From assembly GCA_030145845.1 (NCBI GenBank), contig JAIXHJ010000017.1, forward strand, positions 1-64,000: a stretch of 64,000 nucleotides of DNA. The letters run 5' to 3'. A model generated the notes under the pieces. That model was given only the letters and a program-made list of their open reading frames with translations. It was not told the origin of the DNA and made no database searches. The position numbers were made by a program, and so were the translations under genes. Source of the stretch: Pseudomonadota bacterium (lineage in GTDB: Bacteria; Pseudomonadota; Gammaproteobacteria; Pseudomonadales; Oceanobacteraceae). How positions within the stretch are numbered: position 1 is the stretch's first letter; each line of letters begins with the position of its first letter. Positions 44,106 to 53,231 of this stretch are shown here, piece by piece.

Positions 44106-45331
44106 GCGGAAAATACCTGATGCAGTTTGCTTAACCGGTGCAGATCGAGACGCATCACACCCTCCGCCGTCTGCCGCCAGCCTTCGGCATACTGTTGCAG
44201 TGGCTGGCGGAAACTGTCGTCGTTATACACCACGTCCAGATGAGCGCGGGTATCAGGCAGGGTCAGCGGCTGACTGGCGCGGCGGATTGTCATCAGCAGC
44301 GGCGGCTCCTGCGCTTCTGCCAGCGTCTGCGTGACCAGCTGCTGATAACTCTGGCTGCCGTCATCCTGCACATAGGCCAGTGCCAGCAGTGCTTCGGCAA
44401 TATTCTGTGCACCGGCGTCCAGCGTCAGTTTCAGCGGCCGCCGGCCACCCACCACCAGTGTCAGCTTCAGCTGCTGCCGCTGGGCATAACGCAGCATGGA
44501 AGCGGCGATCTGAATGGCGTATTCAAAAGTGTTATCGGCGCCGTCGCCCAGAGCGTTGCCCTGCTGACCATCCACGACCACCAGCCAGCAGGGCGTGTCA
44601 TAACTGTGATATTCACGCACCACCAGCTGCTGCTGACGGGCTGACGCCGCCCAGTGCACGGTTTTCAGGGAATCGCCGGCGCGGTAATCACGCACCCCGG
44701 CGAAATCGCTGTGAGCGCTGCGCGGCAGAAACGAATCCGCCCCGGCCAGTACCGGATTACCGCTGGCCGGCAACGGCAGCTGACGGATGCGGAAGGTCTT
44801 CGGCGCCACCACAATGTGGCTGTCGGCTACCGGCACCCTGACATGCCGTTCAACAAAACCAAAAGGCCAGGCACAGCTGAGCTGCGGCGCCGGCAGCAGA
44901 AAGACACCGCGCTGTTCACACGGATACGACAGTGTCACCGCTTCACCGGCCGCCGCGCGCGCCAGAAAATGGCAGCGGCTTTCCGCCGGCGCCTGCTGAT
45001 TGCCGGGGATCTGTTCGCAGATACGCAGAAAGAAAACCGGCGCCGGCGTGGCAAATTCATACTGCAGCTGCAGCGTCTGGCCGGCGGTGGCCTGCCCCAG
45101 CTGCTGCCGCGACAGACTCAGCCGGCGCAGGCTCCACCAGGGCATCAGCCAGCTGATGGCGATCAGCGACAGCATCAGCGCCAGCAGGCCGTACAGCAGA
45201 GCAATGCCACGGTTCCAGGCGATGAGAAAGCACAGCAGCGACATCAGCCATAGAAAGCGGTGAGCGTTCACATACTTTGCCAGCCAGCTGCTGAGCGGGC
45301 GCAGCCGGGTTTGCAGCGCAGAAGAACTCAT
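44102..45331 (-). CDS. DUF58-domain protein
   Basis: 409 residues. Two N-terminal hydrophobic helices (FLWLMSLLCFLIAWNRGIAL, then LMLSLIAISWLMPWW), then a domain with FLPRSAHSDFAGVRDYRAGD and HWAASARQQQLVVREY, the DUF58 signature, which leads into a von Willebrand A-like fold. These proteins act with MoxR ATPases and transglutaminase-like partners, with the substrate mostly unknown. It starts 2 bp after the moxR stop. Confidence 0.93.
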   Translation of the reverse strand: MSSSALQTRLRPLSSWLAKYVNAHRFLWLMSLLCFLIAWNRGIALLYGLLALMLSLIAISWLMPWWSLRRLSLSRQQLGQATAGQTLQLQYEFATPAPVFFLRICEQIPGNQQAPAESRCHFLARAAAGEAVTLSYPCEQRGVFLLPAPQLSCAWPFGFVERHVRVPVADSHIVVAPKTFRIRQLPLPASGNPVLAGADSFLPRSAHSDFAGVRDYRAGDSLKTVHWAASARQQQLVVREYHSYDTPCWLVVVDGQQGNALGDGADNTFEYAIQIAASMLRYAQRQQLKLTLVVGGRRPLKLTLDAGAQNIAEALLALAYVQDDGSQSYQQLVTQTLAEAQEPPLLMTIRRASQPLTLPDTRAHLDVVYNDDSFRQPLQQYAEGWRQTAEGVMRLDLHRLSKLHQVFSA

Positions 45332-45333
45332 TA

Positions 45334-46383
45334 TCAGCGCTTGTCCTGCGCGCCATCGCCCTGGGGATAATCCGGTACCGGCACAGCAGCAATCAGCTGT
45401 TTCCAGAAGGCCGCACGGTCATCCTGCTGCAGGGCAGCATCGCGGAACAGCATACGGTGGCCCAGCACCGGCTCCAGCAGTGGCCGCACCAGCTCCGGGG
45501 TGACCGCTTTTTTGCCGTTCAGTAACGCCAGTGCCCGCGCCGCCCGCATCAGCGCCAGCGAACCGCGTGGGCTGGCACCCAGCCGCACCCCCGGCTGACG
45601 CCGGGTTTCGCGCACCAGCTGACTGATATAACGCGCGCTGGCTTCGGTAATCACAATTTTTTCCGCCTGCGCCTGCAGAGCCTGCAGCAGACTTTCGTTG
45701 AGCAGAGGTTTCAGCCGGTCGAGCGGATGGCCGTTCAGCTGCGCCATCATCATCGCCACTTCCTGCTGTTCACTCGGATAGCCGAGCGTCAGCCGCATAA
45801 AAAAGCGGTCGAGCTGCGCTTCCGGCAGCGGAAAGGTGCCGCTGAATTCCACCGGATTCTGGGTGGCAATTACCATAAAGGGGTCGGGCAGGCTGTAGGT
45901 TTTGCGGTCGGCGGTTACGGTGCCTTCGGCCATGGCTTCCAGCAGGGCCGACTGGGTGCGGGGTGTGGCGCGGTTGATTTCATCGGCAAGCAGAATATTG
46001 GTGAACACCGGGCCGGGCATAAAATGGAATTTATGCTCTTCGCTGTTGTAGACGCTGATGCCGGTAATATCCGACGGCATCAGGTCCGGCGTGCACTGGA
46101 TGCGTTTCATGCGCAGTGTCAGCGCCTGGCTCAGCGCCCGCGCCAGCGTCGTTTTGCCCAGCCCCGGGGCATCTTCCAGCAGCAGATGACCACGGCACAA
46201 CAGACTGACCAGCACCAGCTTCAGTTTTTCGCCGTCGGTCTGCACCACCTGCGCCAGTGCCTGCTGCAACTGCTGCAGCAGACGCTGTGCTTTATCCGGG
46301 CCGCGCTCTGGCGCCTTGTCCGCCGCTGCGGAGCTGCCGTCCGGGTCACCCGGGTTATAAGGTGGTGGTGTGACGATGGCCAT
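45334..46383 (-). CDS. MoxR-family AAA+ ATPase
   Basis: 349 residues from ATG 46383, which has AAGGAAA upstream; the longer frame to 46476 lacks support. Walker A in EDAPGLGKTTLARAL, Walker B and sensor in ILLADEINRATPRTQSALLE, MAEGTVTADRKTYSLP after it, and VIATQNPVEFSGTFPLPEAQ, all characteristic. MoxR ATPases act as chaperones for metal or cofactor insertion and complex assembly. First gene of the operon with DUF58 and tgpA, and divergent from the CoA-transferase gene. Confidence 0.95.
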   Translation of the reverse strand: MAIVTPPPYNPGDPDGSSAAADKAPERGPDKAQRLLQQLQQALAQVVQTDGEKLKLVLVSLLCRGHLLLEDAPGLGKTTLARALSQALTLRMKRIQCTPDLMPSDITGISVYNSEEHKFHFMPGPVFTNILLADEINRATPRTQSALLEAMAEGTVTADRKTYSLPDPFMVIATQNPVEFSGTFPLPEAQLDRFFMRLTLGYPSEQQEVAMMMAQLNGHPLDRLKPLLNESLLQALQAQAEKIVITEASARYISQLVRETRRQPGVRLGASPRGSLALMRAARALALLNGKKAVTPELVRPLLEPVLGHRMLFRDAALQQDDRAAFWKQLIAAVPVPDYPQGDGAQDKR

Positions 46384-46600
46384 GGGGATTTCCTTGTCAG
46401 AATCTGTGCGCTGAGTATGCCGTTTAAAACGCCGTATTTCAGCATATCTGCGCAGCCTGTGCCGGGCGCAGGTCACAGCCGGCGGCGCTGCTGGTGCTTT
46501 TTGCTGCCTTTGTATTCTCTTTCCGTTGCCTGACTCATTTTTTCAATCCGTCTCTGCTATACAGACGGGAACACCAACCGGCACGGAGCCAGAGAAAAGT

Positions 46601-47917
46601 ATGCGCTGGGACGACCACTACAACGCCAAACGGCTGACACCCGATCAGGCCGCCGATCAGCTGACCGATGCCAGCAACCTGATTCTGGGCATGAGCATGG
46701 CCATGCCGCCGGTGCTGATTCAGGCACTGGCCGCCGCCTTCCGCGCCGACCGGCTGCCGCCACTGAATATCTATTACATGCACGGCACCGAGGCCATCGC
46801 CCAACACCTGCTGACGGATGAGATGACGGGGAAGTTCACGCCGCGCTGCCTGTTTCTCAGCGGCCACGACCGGCGTGCCATTCAGCAGCTGCGCGATAAA
46901 CACTGGGTGGAATTTGTGCCGGCGGTGTTTCACCACGTCGGCCGCCTGTTAACGCAGCAGATCGAACCGGACTGTTTTATGGTGACGGTATCACCGATGG
47001 ACAAACACGGTTATTTCAGTCTCGGCACCAATGCCGATTACGGCGCCTCGGTGATCCGCAAAGCGAAAAAAGTGATCGTCGAAGTGAACCGTTATATGCC
47101 GCGCACCTTTGGCGAATGTTCAGTGCATATCTCCGAAATCGACGGTCTGATTGAAGCCGATACGCCGTTAAGCGAACTGGCTGAGGCCGAATCCACTGAA
47201 ACCGACTGGGCCATTGCCCGTCAGGTGGTGGAGCACATCCATGACGGCGACACCCTGCAGATGGGCGTCGGCGGGGTGCCGGCGGCGGTGCTGCGGTTAC
47301 TGGAACATCATCAGGATCTGGGGCTGCATTCGGAGCTGTTCTGCCCGTCGATGGTGAACCTGATAGAAAAAGGGGTGATCAATGGCCGCCGCAAACGTCT
47401 GATGCAGCACAAACACGTCTACACACTGGCGCTCGGCGACCGTGCCATGTACGACTTTATGGACGACAACCCGTCCATCGTCGGTTACCCCGCCTCCTGG
47501 GTGAACGACCCCTGTGTGATCCGTGAAAATCCGGCCATGGTATCGGTCAACTCTGCCATCGAAGTGGATATCAGCGGCCAGATCAACGCCGAAACCATCC
47601 GCGGCACGCCGTTCTCGGGCACCGGTGGCCAGCTGGACTTTGTCCGCGGCGCCTACGCATCCCATGGCGGCCGCTCCTTTATTGCCCTGCACTCCACTGC
47701 CAGAGACGGCAGCCTGAGCCGTATCGTGCCGCAGCTGGCCGGTGGCACGGTCACTGACACCCGCATGGATGCACATTTTGTGGTAACCGAATACGGCTGC
47801 GTCAATCTTAAAGGACTGTCATTAGCCCAGCGTGCCCGGGCGCTGATCGGCATTGCCCACCCGCATTTCCGTGAACAGCTGGAAAATCAGGCCAGAACCC
47901 TGGGTATGCTCAGCTGA
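46601..47917 (+). CDS. Acetyl-CoA hydrolase/transferase family protein
   Basis: 438 residues from ATG 46601 (GGAGCCAGAGAAAAG upstream). LTPDQAADQLTDASNLILG begins the domain; GDTLQMGVGGVPAAVLRLL and AIEVDISGQINAETIRGTPF hold the CoA-transferase active-site region, with Glu in the latter the candidate acyl acceptor. FSGTGGQLDFVRGAYASHGG and VTEYGCVNLKGLSLAQRARA follow. Family members include acetyl-CoA:succinate and 4-hydroxybutyrate CoA-transferases, which cannot be separated here. Followed by a strong terminator. Confidence 0.9.
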   Translation: MRWDDHYNAKRLTPDQAADQLTDASNLILGMSMAMPPVLIQALAAAFRADRLPPLNIYYMHGTEAIAQHLLTDEMTGKFTPRCLFLSGHDRRAIQQLRDKHWVEFVPAVFHHVGRLLTQQIEPDCFMVTVSPMDKHGYFSLGTNADYGASVIRKAKKVIVEVNRYMPRTFGECSVHISEIDGLIEADTPLSELAEAESTETDWAIARQVVEHIHDGDTLQMGVGGVPAAVLRLLEHHQDLGLHSELFCPSMVNLIEKGVINGRRKRLMQHKHVYTLALGDRAMYDFMDDNPSIVGYPASWVNDPCVIRENPAMVSVNSAIEVDISGQINAETIRGTPFSGTGGQLDFVRGAYASHGGRSFIALHSTARDGSLSRIVPQLAGGTVTDTRMDAHFVVTEYGCVNLKGLSLAQRARALIGIAHPHFREQLENQARTLGMLS

Positions 47918-47924
47918 CGGCCAC

Positions 47925-47968
47925 AAAAAAGCCGCGTGGCCCCCACCCGGAACCACGCGGCTTTGGTG
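47925..47968 (+). terminator. Terminator after the CoA-transferase gene
   Basis: AAAGCCGCGTGG (47928-47939) pairs with CCACGCGGCTTT (47953-47964), preceded by an A-run. The 13-nt loop is long. The A-run would serve as a T-run for the minus-strand small gene ending at 47980, so it may be bidirectional. Confidence 0.8.
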
Positions 47969-47979
47969 AGCGTCGGTAC

Positions 47980-48117
47980 TCAGCGCGCCACTTTGGCAGG
48001 CATCACACAGACACGGTCACCGTAGTAATTATCAGCGTAATTACACACCGGTACGGCGGTCTGACGGCTGGTTTTATGACGTACAACTTTGCTGGCGATG
48101 TTCTTAACAGTTTTCAT
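47980..48117 (-). CDS. Small protein of unknown function (45 residues)
   Basis: Begins MKTVKNIASKVVRHKTSRQT: a short amphipathic basic N-terminus, then AVPVCNYADNYYGDRVCVMP with two cysteines and clustered Tyr/Asn/Asp. GGAGATACAGGGA precedes the ATG. It ends just before the terminator at 47925-47968, so it has its own start and stop signals. The frame opens further upstream to 48210, but without a ribosome site. I do not recognise it; it lies between convergent coding units. Confidence 0.5.
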   Translation of the reverse strand: MKTVKNIASKVVRHKTSRQTAVPVCNYADNYYGDRVCVMPAKVAR

Positions 48118-48239
48118 TCCCTGTATCTCCGGTTGCTCTGCCCTGGGTCTGTCTGCAGTCAGGGCGGTCATTGGTCTGTGGCGGCCGTAATTGGCTGAGC
48201 CGATGAGCAAAGAATAGGGATCGGCAGCCGATAGTTGAA

Positions 48240-48301
48240 ATCAAAGTTTTCACTAACCTTGATTGATAATAGCTATATTAAATCAAACAGCAGACTTTGA
48301 T
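48240..48301 (+). promoter_or_regulatory. Accessory ATCAAA/TTTGAT boxes upstream of sahR
   Basis: ATCAAA at 48240-48245, TTGAT at 48259-48263, ATCAAA at 48282-48287 and TTTGAT at 48296-48301. The last two form an inverted pair spaced by 8 bp. They repeat the half-sites of the strong palindrome further down and may be weaker operator copies. Confidence 0.4.
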
Positions 48302-48318
48302 AGCCACAACACCTGAAA

Positions 48319-48346
48319 ACCTATATCAAAAAAATTTGATATAGGT
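48319..48346 (+). promoter_or_regulatory. Palindromic operator upstream of sahR-metK-ahcY-metF
   Basis: ACCTATATCAAA and TTTGATATAGGT are perfect inverted 12-bp arms around AAAA, 24 bp before the sahR start. The size and symmetry fit a dimeric ArsR-type repressor. The obvious candidate is SahR itself, encoded next. Binding is inferred. Confidence 0.7.
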
Positions 48347-48370
48347 AAGAAAGCCCCCTACACTGCGCCC

Positions 48371-49372
48371 ATGCCTGATAACACCCACGCCACCGTCTCC
48401 GCTGAACAGCTTGCCCGCGCCAGTAAAGCGGCCGGAGATACCCTGCGCCTGAGCATTCTGCAGCTGCTGGGTCAGGGATCGTTCGGGGTTATGGAGCTGT
48501 GTCATGTGTTCGGCATCCGCCAGTCCGGCATGAGTCACCACCTGAAAGTGCTGGCAACAGCCGGGCTGGTAAACACCCAGCGTGAAGGTAACAGTATTTT
48601 TTACCGCCGCCCGCTGATCAGCGGCCACAGCCCCTGGGAACAGTGGCTGCGGGCAACCTTCGCCGCCATTGATGCCGGCGACGCCCTGGCCGGTGACGGC
48701 TACCGCCGCGGCCTGGCGGAAGTACTGCAGGAAAGAACCCGTGCCTGTGCTGACTTTTTCGCCCGCAATGCCGAGGCATTCCGCGAGCAGCAGGATCTGA
48801 TCGCTTCTTATGATCAGTACGGTGAGGCACTGGAAGCTATTCTGGCTTCCTATACCGGCCCCAGCAGCTACGCTTTGGAAGTCGGTCCCGGCGAAGGTGC
48901 CTTTCTGCCGGCGCTGGCTGCCCGCTTCCGCCAGGTACTGGCAGTGGATATCTCGCCGCAGATGCTGGAACAGGCGGGAATGACCGTGGCACAACACGGG
49001 CTGACGAATGTGCAGTGCGAACTGGGTGACACCCATGCCCTGCTCAGCCGGCAGACGGCGAACGTCGATTTTGCCGTGGCCAATATGGTGCTGCACCACG
49101 TGCCGGCACCCAAAACCATTTTTAACGATGTGGCGCAGTTGCTGAATGACCGCGGCACATTACTGGTGACGGACCTGTGCCGTCATGAACAGAGCTGGGC
49201 CAGAGAAAGCTGTGGTGATCTGTGGCTCGGATTTGATCCTGAGGATCTGTCTGACTGGGCACGGGAAGCCGGGCTGTCAGAAGGGCAGAGTCAGTTTCTT
49301 GGTTTAAGGAACGGATTTCAGATTCAGTTCCGTTTGTTTCATCGCGCACCCATAACAGACCCGGCGCGTTAA
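48371..49372 (+). CDS. sahR: ArsR-type regulator with methyltransferase-like SAH-sensing domain (SahR)
   Basis: 333 residues. Residues ~10-80 are an ArsR winged HTH (GSFGVMELCHVFGIRQSGMS, HHLKVLATAGLVNTQREGNS). Residues ~165-290 form a Rossmann SAM-binding fold (ALEVGPGEGAFLPALAARF, then QVLAVDISPQMLE, and VANMVLHHVPAP). SahR regulators of this architecture bind S-adenosylhomocysteine and control methionine-cycle genes in proteobacteria. Here it sits immediately before metK, ahcY and metF, 19 bp from metK, and behind a strong palindrome. Identity rests on architecture and neighbours. Confidence 0.9.
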   Translation: MPDNTHATVSAEQLARASKAAGDTLRLSILQLLGQGSFGVMELCHVFGIRQSGMSHHLKVLATAGLVNTQREGNSIFYRRPLISGHSPWEQWLRATFAAIDAGDALAGDGYRRGLAEVLQERTRACADFFARNAEAFREQQDLIASYDQYGEALEAILASYTGPSSYALEVGPGEGAFLPALAARFRQVLAVDISPQMLEQAGMTVAQHGLTNVQCELGDTHALLSRQTANVDFAVANMVLHHVPAPKTIFNDVAQLLNDRGTLLVTDLCRHEQSWARESCGDLWLGFDPEDLSDWAREAGLSEGQSQFLGLRNGFQIQFRLFHRAPITDPAR

Positions 49373-49391
49373 CAACTTTTGAGGGCTTACC

Positions 49392-50603
49392 ATGAGCGAA
49401 TATTCCATTTTCACCTCTGAATCTGTATCAGAAGGCCATCCGGATAAAGTGGCCGACCAGATTTCTGACGCCGTGCTTGATGCCATTATTGCCCGCGATC
49501 CCTACGCCCGCGTGGCGGTGGAAACCCTGGTCAAAACCGGTATGGCGGTTGTCGCCGGCGAGCTGACCACCTCCTGCTATGTGGATCTGGAAGATATTGT
49601 CCGTAACGTGATTACCGGTATCGGCTACGACAGCTCCGACGTCGGTTTCGACGGTGCCACCTGTGCCGTGCTGAACGGTATCGGCAAACAGTCGGTGGAT
49701 ATCAACATGGGCGTGGACCGCGCCAGACCGGAAGATCAGGGTGCCGGCGACCAGGGCCTGATGTTCGGTTATGCCACCAACGAAACCCCGAATCTGATGC
49801 CGGCGCCGGTGTACTACGCCCACCTGCTGGTGCAGCGCCAGTCGGAACTGCGCCGTAACGGCACCCTGCCGTGGCTGCGTCCGGATGCCAAATCCCAGGT
49901 CACCATCAACTGGGAAAGCGGCCAGCCGAAAGTGGATGCCGTGGTGCTCTCAACCCAGCATGACCCGTCCATCAGCCTAGACGACCTGCGCGACGCCGTA
50001 CTGACTGAAATCATCAGACCGGTACTGCCGGCAGAATGGCTGCACGAAGGCACCCTGTACCACATCAACCCGACCGGCAACTTCGTTATCGGTGGGCCGG
50101 TGGGCGACTGTGGTCTGACCGGCCGTAAGATCATCGTCGATACTTATGGTGGTATGGCACGCCACGGCGGCGGCGCTTTCTCCGGCAAGGATCCGTCCAA
50201 GGTTGACCGTTCTGCCGCTTACATGGGGCGTTATGTGGCCAAGAACGTCGTCGCCGCCGGTCTGGCTGACCGCTGTGAGATTCAGGTGTCTTATGCCATT
50301 GGTGTGGCGGAGCCGACCTCAATATCAGTGAACACCTTCGGTACCGGCAGGATCACAGATCAGGCGCTGGCCAAAGTGATCCGCGACGTGTTCGACCTGC
50401 GTCCGTACGCCATTCAGAACCAGCTGGAACTGCTGAATCCTATGTATCAGCTGACAGCCGCTTACGGTCACTTCGGCCGTGAACCGTTTGAATATACTTA
50501 CCACTATTCAGAAAACGGCGAACAGAAGAGCAAAACCTTTACGGCCTTTACCTGGGAACGCACCGACAAGGTGGATGCCCTGCAGGCCGCAGCAGGTCTC
50601 TGA
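49392..50603 (+). CDS. metK: S-adenosylmethionine synthetase
   Basis: 403 residues. [20 protein letters not shown] (ATP site), [26 protein letters not shown] and [19 protein letters not shown] are the conserved metK signatures. It makes SAM from methionine and ATP. GAGGG precedes the ATG. Part of the sahR-metK-ahcY-metF run; SAM methyl transfer yields SAH, cleared by the next gene product. Confidence 0.99.
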   Translation: MSEYSIFTSESVSEGHPDKVADQISDAVLDAIIARDPYARVAVETLVKTGMAVVAGELTTSCYVDLEDIVRNVITGIGYDSSDVGFDGATCAVLNGIGKQSVDINMGVDRARPEDQGAGDQGLMFGYATNETPNLMPAPVYYAHLLVQRQSELRRNGTLPWLRPDAKSQVTINWESGQPKVDAVVLSTQHDPSISLDDLRDAVLTEIIRPVLPAEWLHEGTLYHINPTGNFVIGGPVGDCGLTGRKIIVDTYGGMARHGGGAFSGKDPSKVDRSAAYMGRYVAKNVVAAGLADRCEIQVSYAIGVAEPTSISVNTFGTGRITDQALAKVIRDVFDLRPYAIQNQLELLNPMYQLTAAYGHFGREPFEYTYHYSENGEQKSKTFTAFTWERTDKVDALQAAAGL

Positions 50604-50613
50604 TCGTTTATCC

Positions 50614-50636
50614 ACAGGGCAGCCGGGCTGCCCTGT
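50614..50636 (+). other. GC hairpin between metK and ahcY
   Basis: ACAGGGCAGCC and GGCTGCCCTGT are perfect arms around a single G. No T-run follows, so it is not a clear terminator. It may cause partial attenuation or mRNA processing. The region does not match an SAH riboswitch. Confidence 0.5.
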
Positions 50637-50684
50637 TCACCCATATTCCGGTGGCACCGTCCACCCGCAGACTCCGGAGTTACC

Positions 50685-52067
50685 ATGAGCGAATTTACCG
50701 ATTATAAAGTTGCCGACATCAGCCTGGCCGGCTGGGGCCGCAAGGAAATTGACATTGCTGAAGGCGAAATGCCGGCCCTGATGGCCCTGCGCCGTAAGTA
50801 CAAAGATGCGCAGCCGCTGGCCGGCGCAAAAATCATGGGCTGTATCCACATGACCATTCAGACGGCCGTGCTGATTGAGACACTGGTGGATCTGGGTGCC
50901 GAAGTGCGCTGGTCTTCCTGCAACATTTTCTCCACTCAGGATCACGCCGCTGCGGCCATCGCCGCCGCCGGCATTCCGGTATTTGCCTGGAAGGGTGAAA
51001 CCGAGGAAGAATTCCTGTGGTGTATCGAACAGACCATCCGTGCGGAAAAAGACGCCGATGCCATCTGGGACGCCAACATGATTCTCGACGACGGTGGCGA
51101 CCTGACCGAGATGGTGCACAATAAATTCCCGCAGCTGCTGGAAAAAATCCACGGTATCTCCGAAGAAACCACCACTGGTGTGCACCGTCTGCTGGATATG
51201 CTAAAAAAAGGCGAACTGAAAGTACCGGCGATCAACGTCAACGACTCAGTCACCAAATCCAAAAATGACAACAAATACGGCTGCCGTCATTCCCTGAACG
51301 ACGCCATCAAGCGCGGTACCGACCACCTGCTGAGCGGTAAAAAAGCGCTGGTCATCGGTTATGGCGATGTGGGTAAAGGCTCCGCGGCTTCCCTGCGCCA
51401 GGAAGGTATGATTGTGAAGGTCACGGAAGTCGATCCGATCTGTGCCATGCAGGCCTGCATGGACGGTTACGAAGTGGTTTCCCCTTACGTTGACGGCATC
51501 AACACCGGCACGCCGGAAGGTATCAACAAAACCCTGCTGGCCAACACCGACCTGCTCGTCACCACCACAGGTAACGTTAATGTGTGTGACAAATACATGC
51601 TGCAGGCACTGAAAAGCGGCGCCGTCGTGTGCAACATCGGCCACTTCGATAATGAAATCGATACTGCCTTTATGCGCCAGAGCTGGGAGTGGGAAGAAGT
51701 TAAACCACAGGTGCATAAAGTGGTACGCAACAAAGACACCAACGACCACCTGATCCTGCTGTCAGAAGGCCGTCTGGTGAATCTGGGCAACGCCACCGGT
51801 CACCCGTCACGTATCATGGATGGCTCATTCGCCAACCAGGTTCTGGCACAGATCTATCTGTATGAGCGTAAGTTCGCCGACCTGATGGAAGCCGAGAAAA
51901 AAGAAAGCGTATACGTGAAAGTCCTGCCGAAAAAACTGGACGAAGAAGTGGCCAAAGACATGGTGGAAGGTTTCGGTGGTGTGATCACCAAACTGACCCC
52001 AAAACAGGCTGAGTACATCGACGTTGATGTCGACGGCCCGTACAAGCCGGAATCCTACAAGTACTGA
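50685..52067 (+). CDS. ahcY: Adenosylhomocysteinase (SAH hydrolase)
   Basis: 460 residues. Start [40 protein letters not shown], the NAD site [37 protein letters not shown] and the terminal [10 protein letters not shown] are all diagnostic. It splits SAH to homocysteine and adenosine, removing the inhibitor of SAM-dependent methylation. GGAG precedes the ATG at good spacing. Confidence 0.99.
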   Translation: MSEFTDYKVADISLAGWGRKEIDIAEGEMPALMALRRKYKDAQPLAGAKIMGCIHMTIQTAVLIETLVDLGAEVRWSSCNIFSTQDHAAAAIAAAGIPVFAWKGETEEEFLWCIEQTIRAEKDADAIWDANMILDDGGDLTEMVHNKFPQLLEKIHGISEETTTGVHRLLDMLKKGELKVPAINVNDSVTKSKNDNKYGCRHSLNDAIKRGTDHLLSGKKALVIGYGDVGKGSAASLRQEGMIVKVTEVDPICAMQACMDGYEVVSPYVDGINTGTPEGINKTLLANTDLLVTTTGNVNVCDKYMLQALKSGAVVCNIGHFDNEIDTAFMRQSWEWEEVKPQVHKVVRNKDTNDHLILLSEGRLVNLGNATGHPSRIMDGSFANQVLAQIYLYERKFADLMEAEKKESVYVKVLPKKLDEEVAKDMVEGFGGVITKLTPKQAEYIDVDVDGPYKPESYKY

Positions 52068-52136
52068 ACCCCTGCCGTCCGTGGCGCAGGCCTGCAACTG
52101 CAGGCCGCCGCCAGAGGCGCAGACCAGGATAATAAT

Positions 52137-52961
52137 ATGACGACCCTGAGTTTCGAATTCTTCCCGACCAAAACCGACGACGGTACCGAAAAACTGCTGA
52201 CAGTACGCGACGAACTGGCGGCCTATAATCCGGAGTTTTTCTCGGTCACTTACGGTGCCGGCGGCTCCACCCGCGACCGTACCTATGCCATCGTCGACGC
52301 CATTCAGCAACGTGGTATTGCCGCGGCTCCGCACCTGTCGTGCGTGGGTGACAGCAAGGCGGAAATCCGTGACCTGCTGCTGCGCTACAAAGAAATCGGT
52401 ATTAACCGTATCGTGACCCTCCGTGGTGACCTGCCATCCGGCGCCGGCCTGGCCAGCAGTGAACTGCGTCACGCCAACGAACTGGTGGAATTTATCCGCG
52501 AAGAAACCGGTGACCACTTCACACTGGAAGTCGCCGCTTACCCGGAAATGCACCCACAGGCCCCCAACTTCGAGAAGGACCTGGAGAACTTTGTCCGCAA
52601 AGTGAAGGCCGGGGCTGACAGCGCCATCACCCAGTATTTCTTCAATGCCGACAGCTATTTCTACTTTGTCGACCGTGTCCGTGCCATGGGCGTGGATATC
52701 CCGGTAATTCCGGGCATTATGCCGATCACCAACTACAGCAAACTGGCCCGTTTCTCCGACGGTTGTGGTGCTGAGATCCCGCGCTGGATCCGTAAACAGC
52801 TGGAAGCCTACGGTGATGACTCCGCCAGTATTGTGCAATTCGGTGAAGAAGTGATTACCGACATGTGCCGTAAACTGCTGAACGGCGGCGCACCCGGGCT
52901 GCACTTCTACACACTGAACCAGTCCGGGCCCAGCCTGGCAGTGTGGAAAAATCTGATCTGA
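52137..52961 (+). CDS. metF: Methylenetetrahydrofolate reductase
   Basis: 274 residues. SFEFFPTKTDDGTEKL at the start, FSVTYGAGGSTRDRTY, LRGDLPSGAG, EVAAYPEMHPQAP and ADSAITQYFFNADSYFYFVD are MetF blocks. It makes 5-methyltetrahydrofolate for remethylating homocysteine, closing the cycle with metK and ahcY. The 69-bp gap to ahcY contains a GGCCTGCA/TGCAGGCC hairpin. Confidence 0.97.
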   Translation: MTTLSFEFFPTKTDDGTEKLLTVRDELAAYNPEFFSVTYGAGGSTRDRTYAIVDAIQQRGIAAAPHLSCVGDSKAEIRDLLLRYKEIGINRIVTLRGDLPSGAGLASSELRHANELVEFIREETGDHFTLEVAAYPEMHPQAPNFEKDLENFVRKVKAGADSAITQYFFNADSYFYFVDRVRAMGVDIPVIPGIMPITNYSKLARFSDGCGAEIPRWIRKQLEAYGDDSASIVQFGEEVITDMCRKLLNGGAPGLHFYTLNQSGPSLAVWKNLI

Positions 52962-53231
52962 TTGCTGTGCATATTTCCCTATTCATGCTGGCCCATGCCG
53001 GCATGTATAAGGGGAAAATACCTTCATCTGACTCACCCCCTATACCCCTCTCAGCTGGTCACAGCAGAACGTGCCTTTGCCAAACAGTCTGCAGCATCTT
53101 ATTATTCACCCCTGATTAATATTCCAGGCGAAGATAGCTCAATAAAGACTCAGCCATTAAAACAGATGGCAGAATAAGTCATAACCAACATCAGAGCATC
53201 AGAAACTAATATATCAACAAAGAGTCAGGCG

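Noticed and set aside
50604..50684. SAH riboswitch upstream of ahcY
   Set aside because: The hairpin present lacks the conserved SAH-aptamer core; control by SahR is a simpler explanation.
52962..53177. 71-residue frame after metF
   Set aside because: No ribosome site and no recognisable protein; it is more likely a leader of the next gene.
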